Assembly: GCA_944323845.1 (NCBI GenBank)
Contig: CALUUA010000010.1
Span: forward strand, 1 to 64,000
Length of the DNA stretch: 64,000 nt
Reading direction: 5' to 3'
Source: an uncultured Bacteroidales bacterium
GTDB taxonomy: Bacteria > Bacteroidota > Bacteroidia > Bacteroidales > UBA932
Under the pieces are notes generated by a model that made no database searches, had not been told where the DNA came from, and saw only the letters and a program-made list of their open reading frames with translations. Shown one piece after another: positions 18,019 to 27,041 of the stretch. Both the position numbers and the translations under genes were made by a program. The first letter of the stretch is position 1, and each line of letters opens with the position of its first letter.

Positions 18019-19005
18019 ATGAAAAAGAATTTTCTTTTCAATGCGCTTTGCGCAATGGTCGCATGTGCAGGCCTCGCAGCTTGCGAAAAAGACGAGAATC
18101 CGTCAGGCAACGGCGGCAATGACGGCGGAGGTACTGACACTCCTTCCGAATATACGCTTATAGCCAATCCGCTTTCCCTCAGCTTCGGCTGGAATTCCAC
18201 TTCACCTCAGACAATCACCGTGACTACGAATGCCCCTGCATTTACTGTCGGAGAGCATCCATCGTGGTACACTGCCGTAGCATCGGGGAACACTGTAGTG
18301 GTGACTCCGACGGAGAATGACGGCGAAGCCAGAAGCCATGAACTCACCATCAGCGCGGAAGGTGCGGCTCCGGTGAAGATAAGGATAAGCCAGGACGAGA
18401 AGGGTGAAATCCATTCGTCTCTTCAGGGTTCGGAATACATAGTATGGCAGCTGGATGCTTCTTCCACCTCATATTTGGGGACAAAAGTCATCCTTTCCCT
18501 CGCAGAGAACGCTACAAACAAGTTCTTCTACATATGGCCGAACGGAGATTCTCTCATTGCCGATGAAAGCGCTTCAGGAGCGAACTTCTATGGAAACATG
18601 GACGGATACATGGCATTGAAGGTCGGCTCTGTGGGCTGGTCAGGAGGCGGATATGTCTTCTCGACTAACGAAGGCGCCGTTGAGGACGAACTTACCCCTG
18701 CCATGGAGAAGATCATGGCTGATGGCGGAAAAGACTGGTATTTCCATGCCGCAGTGAAGGGAACCCCTAACGAAGGATCGAACTTCCTCCTCGACACAAA
18801 GGCCGGCGGTACTGCCTATGAGGTAAGATGGGATGCAAAAGGCATCACTGAAAGCGAGTGGGTCGAGATCGAAATCCCTATGACAGATATCATAGGAGCA
18901 GGCTGGACAGGCTTTGCTACCGATACCAACAATCTCTGTATCCGCAGCAGCGGCAAGGCCGGTGTCAGGGTACATTATGATGCAGTGTTCATTTACAAGA
19001 AATAA
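18019..19005 (+). CDS. Surface glycan-binding lipoprotein with BACON domain
   Basis: This 328-residue lipoprotein has the lipobox LAACEKDE (Cys22). A Gly/Asn/Asp-rich linker (GNGGNDGGGTDTPSE) leads to a BACON-type immunoglobulin-like domain (about 45-125: LSFGWNSTSPQTITVTTNAPAF, ending RISQDEKG). The C-terminal 200 residues form a beta-rich module of the kind found in SusE/SusF-position proteins (TKVILSLAENATNKFFYIWPNG). It sits where surface glycan-binding proteins of SusCD loci sit and probably helps bind the glycan. The C-terminal fold and its ligand are inferred from position. Confidence 0.75.
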   Translation: MKKNFLFNALCAMVACAGLAACEKDENPSGNGGNDGGGTDTPSEYTLIANPLSLSFGWNSTSPQTITVTTNAPAFTVGEHPSWYTAVASGNTVVVTPTENDGEARSHELTISAEGAAPVKIRISQDEKGEIHSSLQGSEYIVWQLDASSTSYLGTKVILSLAENATNKFFYIWPNGDSLIADESASGANFYGNMDGYMALKVGSVGWSGGGYVFSTNEGAVEDELTPAMEKIMADGGKDWYFHAAVKGTPNEGSNFLLDTKAGGTAYEVRWDAKGITESEWVEIEIPMTDIIGAGWTGFATDTNNLCIRSSGKAGVRVHYDAVFIYKK

Positions 19006-19019
19006 ACGGATATCGTAAG

Positions 19020-19181
19020 ATGAAAAGAATGGAATTGAAGCCCGGGGCCGTTTACGAAAGTCCGGAAATGGCCTGTACGGAGACAGTAGCCGAGAAAGGC
19101 TTCGCCTTTTCCGGTGAAGAAGCCATGGAGGAATCCATGGGCGTGGACGCACCTAATTACATACAGGGATTCGACTTTTAA
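19020..19181 (+). CDS. Short peptide gene in the SusCD operon (53 residues)
   Basis: The ATG at 19020 lies 14 bases after the previous stop; the product starts MKRMELKPGAVYESPEMACT and ends NYIQGFDF. It has no signal peptide. The pattern Tyr-x-x-Pro-Glu followed by an acidic stretch and FAFSG resembles short Bacteroidales peptides of the YxxP-type often found beside cell-surface protein genes. It is flanked by two lipoprotein genes on the same strand and lies in their operon. Codon use and tight spacing support translation. Function is unknown. Confidence 0.6.
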   Translation: MKRMELKPGAVYESPEMACTETVAEKGFAFSGEEAMEESMGVDAPNYIQGFDF

Positions 19182-19192
19182 ACACTGATGCC

Positions 19193-20968
19193 ATGAAAAA
19201 ATACTTCATATCAATATTGGCCGTCATTGCAGCCGTCGGCTGCAACAAGGCCATCCCTGAAGAAAATCAGCCGGAACCGGTCATCCCCGGGGGCGAAGGC
19301 TTCAGCATAGTGGCTGAATTTGCAAAGTCCGCGCAGGAAAGTGCCGGTGAGGCGGAGACAAAAACTGTCTTTACCCCTCCTTATGCCGTGGAATGGGCTG
19401 CTGATGACGAGTTGTCCGTGATTGCGGAAAGCGAAGAGGCTTATACGGGATATCATTTCACGAAAGGCGAAGGGAATGTCTTCACGGCTGTAGGAGTCAG
19501 CGAAGAAGCTACATTCAGCGACCTGTATGTAATCTATCCTTATTCGGAATCCCTGACTGCTCTCGATGAAGAGGGCTATACCGTCGCTACGGTGACGGTG
19601 GGTTCCGGAACGCAGAACGGTGCAGGTACGGGAGCGCATATCGATGCGCCTCTGTGGGGGCACAGCACCACGACTTCCGTGGAAATGAACCATGCCACTA
19701 TTTTGTTCGCGGTGACTGTCGACAATACTTCGGACCGTAATATAGTTGTTTCCTCCCTGAAAATCAGCAATGACCAGAACCATCCGATGACAGGGGAGTT
19801 TTATCTGGCCCCTGAAACCGGAGAGTTGAAGCCGGCGGAGTCTGCCAAGGCCGAGGCCGTGATTGAAGTCGCTGACGGTACGGTCAATGCCGGAGAAAAG
19901 GGCGTCTTCTATGTGGCATCCGCTCCGTTTACCCTGAATGAGGGACAGAAGATCATCGTGGATGTGACCATCGACGGGGAAGTGAAGTCGTTCGAAAAGT
20001 ATATGAGCGGCCCATCACCTTTTGCTGCCGGCGGGATAAACGGCACATCGGTGATTTATACCGCTTTGGCTGAAAACCAGCATGCTCTGGTGTTCCAGTT
20101 CACGAACAAGGGTATCACGAATACGAATTACGGATTCGAAGCCACGGGAGGCGCCGGACAGACGGGTTACTTCATAGTAAGTGTCGACGGAGTGGACCAG
20201 ACAGACTATACCGCCACGTATTATAACGATTTCATTTTCGAATCGGTGGACGCTGACGGCAGTCCGGTAGACTGGACATATGCAGTACGCACCGGAGGTC
20301 ACAACAGTTTCACCATAGGCTGTGACGGCAATACTGCCGAGACTGACAGGACTGCGTACATCAATGTCTATTTCAAGGATACCGAAGAATATGTCGTGAC
20401 AGGCACATTCAAGAACGGAAGCACGCAGGAAGCCATTACGGACGAAGACCCTATCCTGACCTTCACCGTGACGCAGAAGGGACAGGAGAAGCAGGAGGAG
20501 GAAGAACCTCTGCCTGAAGGAGATGTGCTGGCATATCTGTTCGAAGGCAAAGGCATAAGCAAGCACTGGTCATATACCGTTCCGTCTGCAGCGGCCGGCA
20601 CCATCGACTGCGGCTGGTACGGCTGCACTCTGAACGGTACCGATGTGAACATGTACGATACATCCGAGAACGGAGGAGTCGGCTGCTATTCGGACCTTGA
20701 TTTCAGGGCTTATGACGAGGAAGGACAGGAAGTGTTCTGGCTGGACGGAGTCATAAAGAACAATGAATTCGACTTCACATATCAGGCCAACGAATCTGCG
20801 GAGCCGAGGACAGCTACTATCAAAGTGTATTATGCCGGCGGCAAGGACTATGTCGTGACTGCGCTCAGGCACATTAGCGCAGACGAGACTGATACGGTGG
20901 TGATTTCGGATCCGGCTGTCGAACCTGTCTACGAACTCATCGTCACCCAGCCGGGGACCCAGCTCTGA
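19193..20968 (+). CDS. Fimbrillin-like lipoprotein with C-terminal BACON-like repeats
   Basis: The 591-residue lipoprotein has the lipobox AAVGC (Cys17). Residues 35-290 resemble fimbrillin-family proteins: TKTVFTPPYAVEWAADDELSV, then FSDLYVIYPYSESLTALDEE and MNHATILFAVTVDN. Two repeated beta modules follow (about 295-430 and 440-591), each ending in a VTQ-x-G strand (FTVTQKGQ, IVTQPGTQL) as in BACON domains, joined by a Glu-rich linker (QEKQEEEEPLPEGD). The mix suggests a surface-exposed binding protein of the locus rather than a pilus subunit. It starts 11 bases after the short peptide gene. Confidence 0.65.
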   Translation: MKKYFISILAVIAAVGCNKAIPEENQPEPVIPGGEGFSIVAEFAKSAQESAGEAETKTVFTPPYAVEWAADDELSVIAESEEAYTGYHFTKGEGNVFTAVGVSEEATFSDLYVIYPYSESLTALDEEGYTVATVTVGSGTQNGAGTGAHIDAPLWGHSTTTSVEMNHATILFAVTVDNTSDRNIVVSSLKISNDQNHPMTGEFYLAPETGELKPAESAKAEAVIEVADGTVNAGEKGVFYVASAPFTLNEGQKIIVDVTIDGEVKSFEKYMSGPSPFAAGGINGTSVIYTALAENQHALVFQFTNKGITNTNYGFEATGGAGQTGYFIVSVDGVDQTDYTATYYNDFIFESVDADGSPVDWTYAVRTGGHNSFTIGCDGNTAETDRTAYINVYFKDTEEYVVTGTFKNGSTQEAITDEDPILTFTVTQKGQEKQEEEEPLPEGDVLAYLFEGKGISKHWSYTVPSAAAGTIDCGWYGCTLNGTDVNMYDTSENGGVGCYSDLDFRAYDEEGQEVFWLDGVIKNNEFDFTYQANESAEPRTATIKVYYAGGKDYVVTALRHISADETDTVVISDPAVEPVYELIVTQPGTQL

Positions 20969-21015
20969 TGACAGGCTTCTTTTCCTACATGAAAATCAGG
21001 TAAACCAGAAATGAA

Positions 21016-22383
21016 ATGAAACTCAGATATATCGCACTGATGGCAGCAGTGACCATGTTTCTTCCTGCCTCTTGCAATCCAGAAGACCAGACTGCGGCCA
21101 CATTCCCGGAACTCGACTCTTTCATGCCGGAGCCTGACGTGCCGTCGCAGGGGAAAAGTCCCAAGCGGGGCATATGCACCAATTTCAGGCATCGGGATGC
21201 TGCCGGCGTCCCTCTTATGCCGTCAGTTCTCGGCGAAGGGGTGTCGTGGTGCTACAACTGGGCGCATACACCTCTGGACAATGCCACATGGACAGCTCTG
21301 AAGGAAAACGGCATGACATTCTACCCTATGGTGTGGAATGCAGGATTCAGCCAGGACAATCTGGCTACTTTCCCGGCTGCAGACCCTTCTTCAGAGTATA
21401 TCCTCGGCTATAATGAACCGAACCTGAAAGATCAGGCGAACATGACCCCGGCCACGGCCGGCCAGAACTGGCCGGGGTTGGTGTCCGCATCCGAAAACAT
21501 CGGCATGAAGCTGGTGGGACCGGCTGTGAACTACGGTACTCTGGAAGGGTACGGCGATCCTGTCGTGTGGTATGACGAATTCCTGCAGCAGTCGGGAGTG
21601 TCCATCGATGACATTGACGCCATAGCCCTGCACAGCTACATGCCTTCCGGAGAATCCTTGAAATCCCTGATGATCAGGAAATTCAGCAAGTACGGAAAAC
21701 CGCTATGGCTGACTGAATATGCGAACGGCGAGGCGCAGGATGTCACGGCGCAGATGCACTTCTGTCAGGAAGCTACCATTTATCTGGAGGCTGACCCTGC
21801 CGTGGAGAAGTACGCATGGTTCATGGACAGCACGGGTTCGAATACGAAGCCGCATTTCCCGATGATTTCGAATGACGAGACTTCCATAGGAGGGCAGCCG
21901 TCTTCCATCACCGACCTCGGGCGTCTGTATATCGGCCTGTCCACTCTGGACAAGGACCATTGGTATGATGTCGATGTCAATATCCCGGCAGAGCATTATA
22001 CCGGTCAGGTCATCGAGGAAACTGCCGGACAGGATGCCTGGGGAGAATATGTCGAGACGAATATTACCAAGGATCTCTACGGTAATCTCGAAATCCGGAA
22101 TCTTTCAGGAACGAAATGGGTGGAATACAATGTGTATATTCCTGAAGAAGGGACCTACAGGATAGACCTGCGGTATCGCTCTGCGGTCGAAACTGTCGTC
22201 AGGATAGACTGCGAAGGCGCGGTGTCTGCCATCGAGACATTGCCGGCCACTACGACATTGCAGCCGTATTCCACTTATGGGGTGGAGATGACATTGCCGG
22301 AAGGCAGGCATACTGTCAGGCTGACGGCTCCGGTAGGAAACCTGAATCTCAACTGGCTGCGTTTTACTTCGCCGGTTAAGTAA
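21016..22383 (+). CDS. GH128-type endo-beta-1,3-glucanase with C-terminal CBM6-like domain (lipoprotein)
   Basis: The 455-residue lipoprotein has the lipobox PASC (Cys20). The barrel (about 48-300) carries the Asl1-like/GH128 motifs: GVSWCYNWAH, TFYPMVWNAG, GYNEPNL with the likely acid/base Glu134, ALHSYMP, and PLWLTEYA with the likely nucleophile Glu234. The last 130 residues form a beta-sandwich like CBM6 (VEYNVYIPEEGTYRIDLRYRSA, ending NLNLNWLRF). GH128 enzymes cleave beta-1,3-glucans, so this is the main clue to the glycan target. It ends the SusCD gene run and is followed by a terminator. Confidence 0.85.
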   Translation: MKLRYIALMAAVTMFLPASCNPEDQTAATFPELDSFMPEPDVPSQGKSPKRGICTNFRHRDAAGVPLMPSVLGEGVSWCYNWAHTPLDNATWTALKENGMTFYPMVWNAGFSQDNLATFPAADPSSEYILGYNEPNLKDQANMTPATAGQNWPGLVSASENIGMKLVGPAVNYGTLEGYGDPVVWYDEFLQQSGVSIDDIDAIALHSYMPSGESLKSLMIRKFSKYGKPLWLTEYANGEAQDVTAQMHFCQEATIYLEADPAVEKYAWFMDSTGSNTKPHFPMISNDETSIGGQPSSITDLGRLYIGLSTLDKDHWYDVDVNIPAEHYTGQVIEETAGQDAWGEYVETNITKDLYGNLEIRNLSGTKWVEYNVYIPEEGTYRIDLRYRSAVETVVRIDCEGAVSAIETLPATTTLQPYSTYGVEMTLPEGRHTVRLTAPVGNLNLNWLRFTSPVK

Positions 22384-22400
22384 TGTGTGATTTTATGATG

Positions 22401-22443
22401 GGGATGGCCGAGGAGTCCGCGGGCTTTGAGGCCATCCCTTTTA
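22401..22443 (+). terminator. Intrinsic terminator after the GH128 gene
   Basis: GGGATGGCC (22401-22409) pairs with GGCCATCCC (22430-22438), followed by TTTTATCG. It would end or reduce transcription of the SusCD-lipoprotein-GH128 unit ahead of the rhamnosidase gene. Confidence 0.8.
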
Positions 22444-22462
22444 TCGTTTATACTTTCCATTC

Positions 22463-24130
22463 ATGAAACTAATTGATCTTATCATATCGTTTGCTGCGGC
22501 TGCAGCAGTCTTTTGCACACCGGCATACGCCTCCGGCCCTGCACCTGCAGAAAGTCAGGATCCTTATGCCGGATACAGGACCTCATGGGCCATGAAGGCG
22601 GAACAGGCCATGCCGGAACTTGTGAAGACAGTGTACCGTCCGCTGTACCTGGTCGAAGGCGTCCGCGACAGTTCAGCATATCAGGGCTGGAGGATGCGCA
22701 GGTCCGGAGAACTTTCGGATTATTACGGCGTATCCCTGAAACAGCGTCCGTGCGTGACGGTCGATTTCGGAAAGCATATTACCGGCAGGTTTTCTTTCAG
22801 GGTCAGGACACTGTCCCGCACTCAGGATGCCCCGCTCAGGCTGAAGTTCACTTTCGGGGAAGTGCCGGCGGAAATGAATGTGCCGTTCGACCCGTTCCCC
22901 GGGACGCTCAGCCGGGCATGGATGCAGGACGAGGTCATCACTCTGGAGCAGATAGACTGCGACGTGACTCTGCCACGGCGGATTTCAGGCCGTTATATGA
23001 GGGTGGAACTGCTGGGCGGCTCGCCGGATTTCGATTTCGCCATGGATGACATGTGGTTTACCGCCGAATCTTCGGCTCCGCAGGAGGCCGTGACGGAGTT
23101 GCCTGCTGACACTCCGGAAATCATCAGGAAGATAAACGATGTCTCTGTGGAAACGTTGCGCGAGTGTATGCAGACAGTCTATGAGGACGGGCCGAAGCGC
23201 GACCACAGGCTTTGGGCAGGGGACCTGTATCTGGAATCTCTGGCGAACAGGCATTCTTTCAGGAATTTCAGCCTGACGAAAAGGTGTCTCTATCTTTTCG
23301 CTTCGCTTGCCGCTGAAGACGGTACGGTGGTCTCGAATATTTTCGAAAAGCCTGAGCCTCATCCGCAGTACGGCTCTTATTGCCTGACTTATTGCCTCCT
23401 GTACAATTCCACCCTTCTCGAATATCTGAAGGATACCGGCGATTATGAGACTGCGGAAGATTTGTGGATTGTAGCCAGACATCAGGTAGAGGATGCCTTG
23501 ACATATGTCGGAGATGATTATGTCTTCGACAGCAGCCGCAGGCCTGTGTGGCTTTTCTTCGACTGGAGGGAGGGCCTCGATGCCGACGCCCCGATTCAGG
23601 GTGCCGTGATTTTCGCCCTGCAGCAGACCTATGAACTGGCCGTCATGCTGGGAAAGGAATCCGAAGTGCCGCATTGGCCGCGGATAGCGGAAAAGATGAA
23701 GAAAGCCGCGATGAAAAGGTATTATGACAAGTCCCGGGGTGTTTTCGTCAGCGGTCCGGACAGTCAGGTCTCGGTTCTCGGACAGACATGGATGATAAAA
23801 TCCGGAGTCGTGTCGGGCAAGCAGGCACAGAAAGCCATTCAGACAGCCTTGGCCGATGATTCCACAGTCATGCCCGGGACTCCGTATGCGACGCATTATC
23901 TGGTAGATGCCATGCTGATATGCGGCATGTATGATCAGGCGCGCGACTATCTGACGGATTATTGGGGCGGTATGGTGGAAAAGGGAGCCGACACTTTCTG
24001 GGAGGCCTATGATCCGCGGAACGACTATATCTCGCCGTATAACTTCCATCCTCTGAACAGCTACTGCCATGCATGGAGCTGTACACCAGTCTATTTTATC
24101 CACACCTGGCCGGAAGTTTTCCTGAAGTAG
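22463..24130 (+). CDS. GH78-type alpha-L-rhamnosidase
   Basis: The 555-residue secreted enzyme has a cleavable signal (AAAAAVFCTPAYASG). A beta-sandwich (about 60-200: RRSGELSDYYGVSLKQRPCV) precedes an (alpha/alpha)6 six-hairpin barrel (about 220-555). The barrel motif EDGPKRDHRLWAGDLYLES matches the GH78 catalytic region that supplies the general acid, and ADTFWEAYDP near residue 515 matches the second catalytic Glu. It is shorter than typical GH78 enzymes (often above 800 residues), lacking extra beta domains. It would release terminal L-rhamnose, and the rhamnose catabolic genes follow directly, which supports the call. Confidence 0.82.
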   Translation: MKLIDLIISFAAAAAVFCTPAYASGPAPAESQDPYAGYRTSWAMKAEQAMPELVKTVYRPLYLVEGVRDSSAYQGWRMRRSGELSDYYGVSLKQRPCVTVDFGKHITGRFSFRVRTLSRTQDAPLRLKFTFGEVPAEMNVPFDPFPGTLSRAWMQDEVITLEQIDCDVTLPRRISGRYMRVELLGGSPDFDFAMDDMWFTAESSAPQEAVTELPADTPEIIRKINDVSVETLRECMQTVYEDGPKRDHRLWAGDLYLESLANRHSFRNFSLTKRCLYLFASLAAEDGTVVSNIFEKPEPHPQYGSYCLTYCLLYNSTLLEYLKDTGDYETAEDLWIVARHQVEDALTYVGDDYVFDSSRRPVWLFFDWREGLDADAPIQGAVIFALQQTYELAVMLGKESEVPHWPRIAEKMKKAAMKRYYDKSRGVFVSGPDSQVSVLGQTWMIKSGVVSGKQAQKAIQTALADDSTVMPGTPYATHYLVDAMLICGMYDQARDYLTDYWGGMVEKGADTFWEAYDPRNDYISPYNFHPLNSYCHAWSCTPVYFIHTWPEVFLK

Positions 24131-24219
24131 TACGATTTTACAACATTTCCGGACTTTCCGTCCGCAAAAAATGCAGACAGTTAGTCAGAAAACGAAGTGT
24201 GCCATATCCCAAGTCCTTG

Positions 24220-24227
24220 TACCTTTG
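24220..24227 (+). promoter_or_regulatory. Candidate -7 element of the rhaB operon
   Basis: TACCTTTG at 24220-24227 fits TAnnTTTG. There is no clear TTG 19-21 bases upstream, which suggests a regulated promoter. The leader to rhaB would be about 80 bases. Confidence 0.5.
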
Positions 24228-24313
24228 TGAAAAATGATCGGAGGCAGGTATGTCTGTCATGGTCGTTTTCTGAAGATACCGCAGATTTCGATAACACTGA
24301 ATTTATAACGGAT

Positions 24314-25723
24314 ATGAAGAACTCTTCGTCTTTGGACTGTTTCCTGGCAGTGGACATAGGCGCCACCAGCGGACGGGAAGTCGTATGTACGCGCAAGCCT
24401 GACGGCAAATTCGAATTCAAGGAAATCCACCGTTTTCCGAATGCCATCCTTAATGTTGGGGGCAAATATTATTGGGATATATACGCCTTGTATGCTTCGG
24501 TCATCGAAGGGTTGAGAAAATGCGCTTCAGAGGGTTTCAGGCCGATGTCGATAGGTATCGACACATGGGGAGTGGATTTCGGCTTCGCAGGGGAGGACGG
24601 GACTATACTCGGCCTGCCGAGAGCTTACAGGGATCCGTACACGGCAGGCGCTCCGGAAGAATTCTACAATATCATTCCTAAAGAACGGCTTTACGACAGG
24701 ACCGGCATCCAGATCATGGACTTCAACAGCATCTTCCAGCTGTACCGTCAGTCCCGGGAAGGATTTTCGCCTTTGAAAAACGCTGCCAAACTGCTCTTTA
24801 TCCCTGACTTGCTGAGCTATATGCTGACCGGTGAAATGGTCTGCGAATACACTGTGGCATCCACCTCGCAGCTCCTGAACCCTTATACAGGAAATTTCGA
24901 TGATGAGATTCTTTCGGCCGCAGGGGTCGGCGGAGACTTGTTCCCGCGTATGGTCATGCCGGGAACGGTCATAGGAGAGCTGACGGATTCTCTGGCCTTG
25001 TCTACCGGCCTCGGAAAGGTGAAAGTGGTGGCTGTCGCTGGCCATGATACGGCTTCTGCCGTGGCGGCAGTGCCTGCCGAATCCGAGAATTTCGCATACC
25101 TGAGCAGCGGCACATGGAGTCTGATGGGCATAGAGTCCGAAAAGCCGATAATATGCCGGGAAGCATTCGAACAGAATTTCACAAACGAAGGCGGAGTGGA
25201 AGGCACTGTCCGTTTCCTGAAAAACATTACGGGAATGTGGCTTCTGGAACAGTCGCGGAAAGAATGGGCGGCCGCCGGAAAAAACTACGGCTACGGGGAA
25301 ATCGTGGAGATGGCCGGCAGGGGCTCCTCATTCGACGTGACGGTAAATCCTGACGACCCCCGACTGGCAAATCCCGAAAGCATGACTTCGGCCATAGCTT
25401 CCCTCTGTCGGGAAAAGGCCGGGAGGGCTCCTGCGGACGATGCCCAGATGGTCTGGTGCATATTCAGGAGTCTGGCGTGCAGGTACAGGGAAGTGCTCGA
25501 TTCCCTGAAGTCTCTGGCCGGATTCAGGATAGATAGCCTTTATGTCGTGGGCGGCGGAGTCCGGAACGGGCTTCTTAACCGTCTGACTGAAGAAGAGACG
25601 GGCGTAAAGGTAATCGCAGGCCCTGCCGAGGCTACTGCCATCGGAAACTGCATGATACAGGCGCAGGCCGCAGGTATGGTCGCGGGCCGCAGGGAATACC
25701 GCAGGCTCATAGCCGGAATGTGA
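24314..25723 (+). CDS. rhaB: Rhamnulokinase
   Basis: The 469-residue FGGY-family kinase starts MKNSSSLDCFLAVDIGATSG; the frame is open 39 codons upstream, but that part spans the promoter. Phosphate-binding DIGATSGR, the sugar-site IGIDTWGVDFGF, the second ATP segment AVAGHDTASAVA and the adenosine motif YVVGGGVRNGLLNRLTEEETG are present. It phosphorylates L-rhamnulose to L-rhamnulose-1-phosphate. It is the first gene of a rhaB-rhaA-rhaT-rhaD run with spacings of 58, 3 and 26 bases. Confidence 0.95.
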   Translation: MKNSSSLDCFLAVDIGATSGREVVCTRKPDGKFEFKEIHRFPNAILNVGGKYYWDIYALYASVIEGLRKCASEGFRPMSIGIDTWGVDFGFAGEDGTILGLPRAYRDPYTAGAPEEFYNIIPKERLYDRTGIQIMDFNSIFQLYRQSREGFSPLKNAAKLLFIPDLLSYMLTGEMVCEYTVASTSQLLNPYTGNFDDEILSAAGVGGDLFPRMVMPGTVIGELTDSLALSTGLGKVKVVAVAGHDTASAVAAVPAESENFAYLSSGTWSLMGIESEKPIICREAFEQNFTNEGGVEGTVRFLKNITGMWLLEQSRKEWAAAGKNYGYGEIVEMAGRGSSFDVTVNPDDPRLANPESMTSAIASLCREKAGRAPADDAQMVWCIFRSLACRYREVLDSLKSLAGFRIDSLYVVGGGVRNGLLNRLTEEETGVKVIAGPAEATAIGNCMIQAQAAGMVAGRREYRRLIAGM

Positions 25724-25781
25724 TGATTGCTTGAACATCATTATTGTCCGGAACCCGGACAATGAAAAAAACCATATGATC

Positions 25782-27038
25782 ATGAAAGACACAAACATCG
25801 AAAAAGCCTATGAGGCAGCCAAGGAACGCTATGCTGCGATAGGCGTTGACACGGACAAGGCGCTTGACGCTCTCCAGAAAATATCCCTTTCACTCCACTG
25901 CTGGCAGGCAGATGACGTGGCCGGTTTCGAAGTCTTGGGAGAAGGTTCGCTTTCCGGCGGAATCCAGGTGACCGGAAACTATCCGGGCAGGGCCCGCAAT
26001 ATCGACGAACTCCGCGCAGACATACTGAAGGCTGCGTCCCTCATTCCGGGAAAACACCGTCTTAGCCTGCATGAAATATACGGCGATTTTCAGGGCAAGG
26101 CCGTGGACAGGAACGAAGTCACTCCGGAGCATTTCAAAAGCTGGATGGAGTGGGGAGCGGAACATGGGATGAAACTCGATTTCAACAGTACATCCTTCTC
26201 TCATCCCAAGAGCGGCGACCTCACGCTTGCAAACCCGGACGATGGCATACGCAACTTCTGGATCGAACATACGAAGAGGTGCCGCCAGATAAGCGAGGAA
26301 ATCGGGAAATACCAGAACGACCCTTGTATCATGAACCTGTGGGTGCATGACGGAAGCAAGGAAGTGCCGGCAAGCAGGCTGAAATACCGTCAGATCCTGA
26401 AAAATTCCCTCGATGAGATATTCGCCGTGAAATACGACCATATGAAGGACGGGATAGAAGCGAAACTTTTCGGCATAGGCCTCGAAAACTATACTGTAGG
26501 TTCCTATGATTTCTACCTCGGCTATGGAGCCAGGAACGGGAAGATGGTTACGCTCGACACCGGGCATTTCCACCTGACTGAAAGCATAGCGGACAAGGTT
26601 TCGTCCCTCCTGCTCTTTACTCCTGAAATCAACCTTCATGTCAGCCGTCCGGTGAGATGGGACAGCGACCATGTCGTCATACTGAACGATGACATAGCCG
26701 ACCTGGCGCGCGAAATCATCAGATGCAAGGCGTTGGACAAGGTTCATATAGGACTTGACTATTTCGATGCCACCATAAACAGGATCGGGGCTTATGTCAT
26801 CGGCAGCCGCGCTACCCAGAAAGCATTCCTCATGGCTCTTCTCGAACCGGGAGACAGGCTTCAGGACTATGAATCCAAGGGGCGTTATTTCGAGCGTCTG
26901 GCTGTACAGGAAGAACTCAAGAGCATGCCGTGGAGCGCTGTCTGGGACATGTTCTGCCTGAAGAACGGTGTACCTGTAGGCGAATGCTATATTCAGGACA
27001 TCCTCAAGTATGAAGCCGATGTCACTTCAAAAAGATAA
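25782..27038 (+). CDS. rhaA: L-rhamnose isomerase
   Basis: The 418-residue product (E. coli RhaA has 419) starts MKDTNIEKAYEAAKERYAAI. Typical segments are SLHCWQADDVAGFE, HRLSLHEIYGDF and NPCIMNLWVHDGSKEVP-like NDPCIMNLWVHDGSK, as well as LDTGHFHLTESIADK and RPVRWDSDHVV, which supply metal-binding Glu, Asp and His residues. It converts L-rhamnose to L-rhamnulose, the step before rhaB. The rhaT gene begins 3 bases after its stop. The frame is open 17 codons upstream of the chosen ATG. Confidence 0.97.
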   Translation: MKDTNIEKAYEAAKERYAAIGVDTDKALDALQKISLSLHCWQADDVAGFEVLGEGSLSGGIQVTGNYPGRARNIDELRADILKAASLIPGKHRLSLHEIYGDFQGKAVDRNEVTPEHFKSWMEWGAEHGMKLDFNSTSFSHPKSGDLTLANPDDGIRNFWIEHTKRCRQISEEIGKYQNDPCIMNLWVHDGSKEVPASRLKYRQILKNSLDEIFAVKYDHMKDGIEAKLFGIGLENYTVGSYDFYLGYGARNGKMVTLDTGHFHLTESIADKVSSLLLFTPEINLHVSRPVRWDSDHVVILNDDIADLAREIIRCKALDKVHIGLDYFDATINRIGAYVIGSRATQKAFLMALLEPGDRLQDYESKGRYFERLAVQEELKSMPWSAVWDMFCLKNGVPVGECYIQDILKYEADVTSKR

Positions 27039-27041
27039 GGA

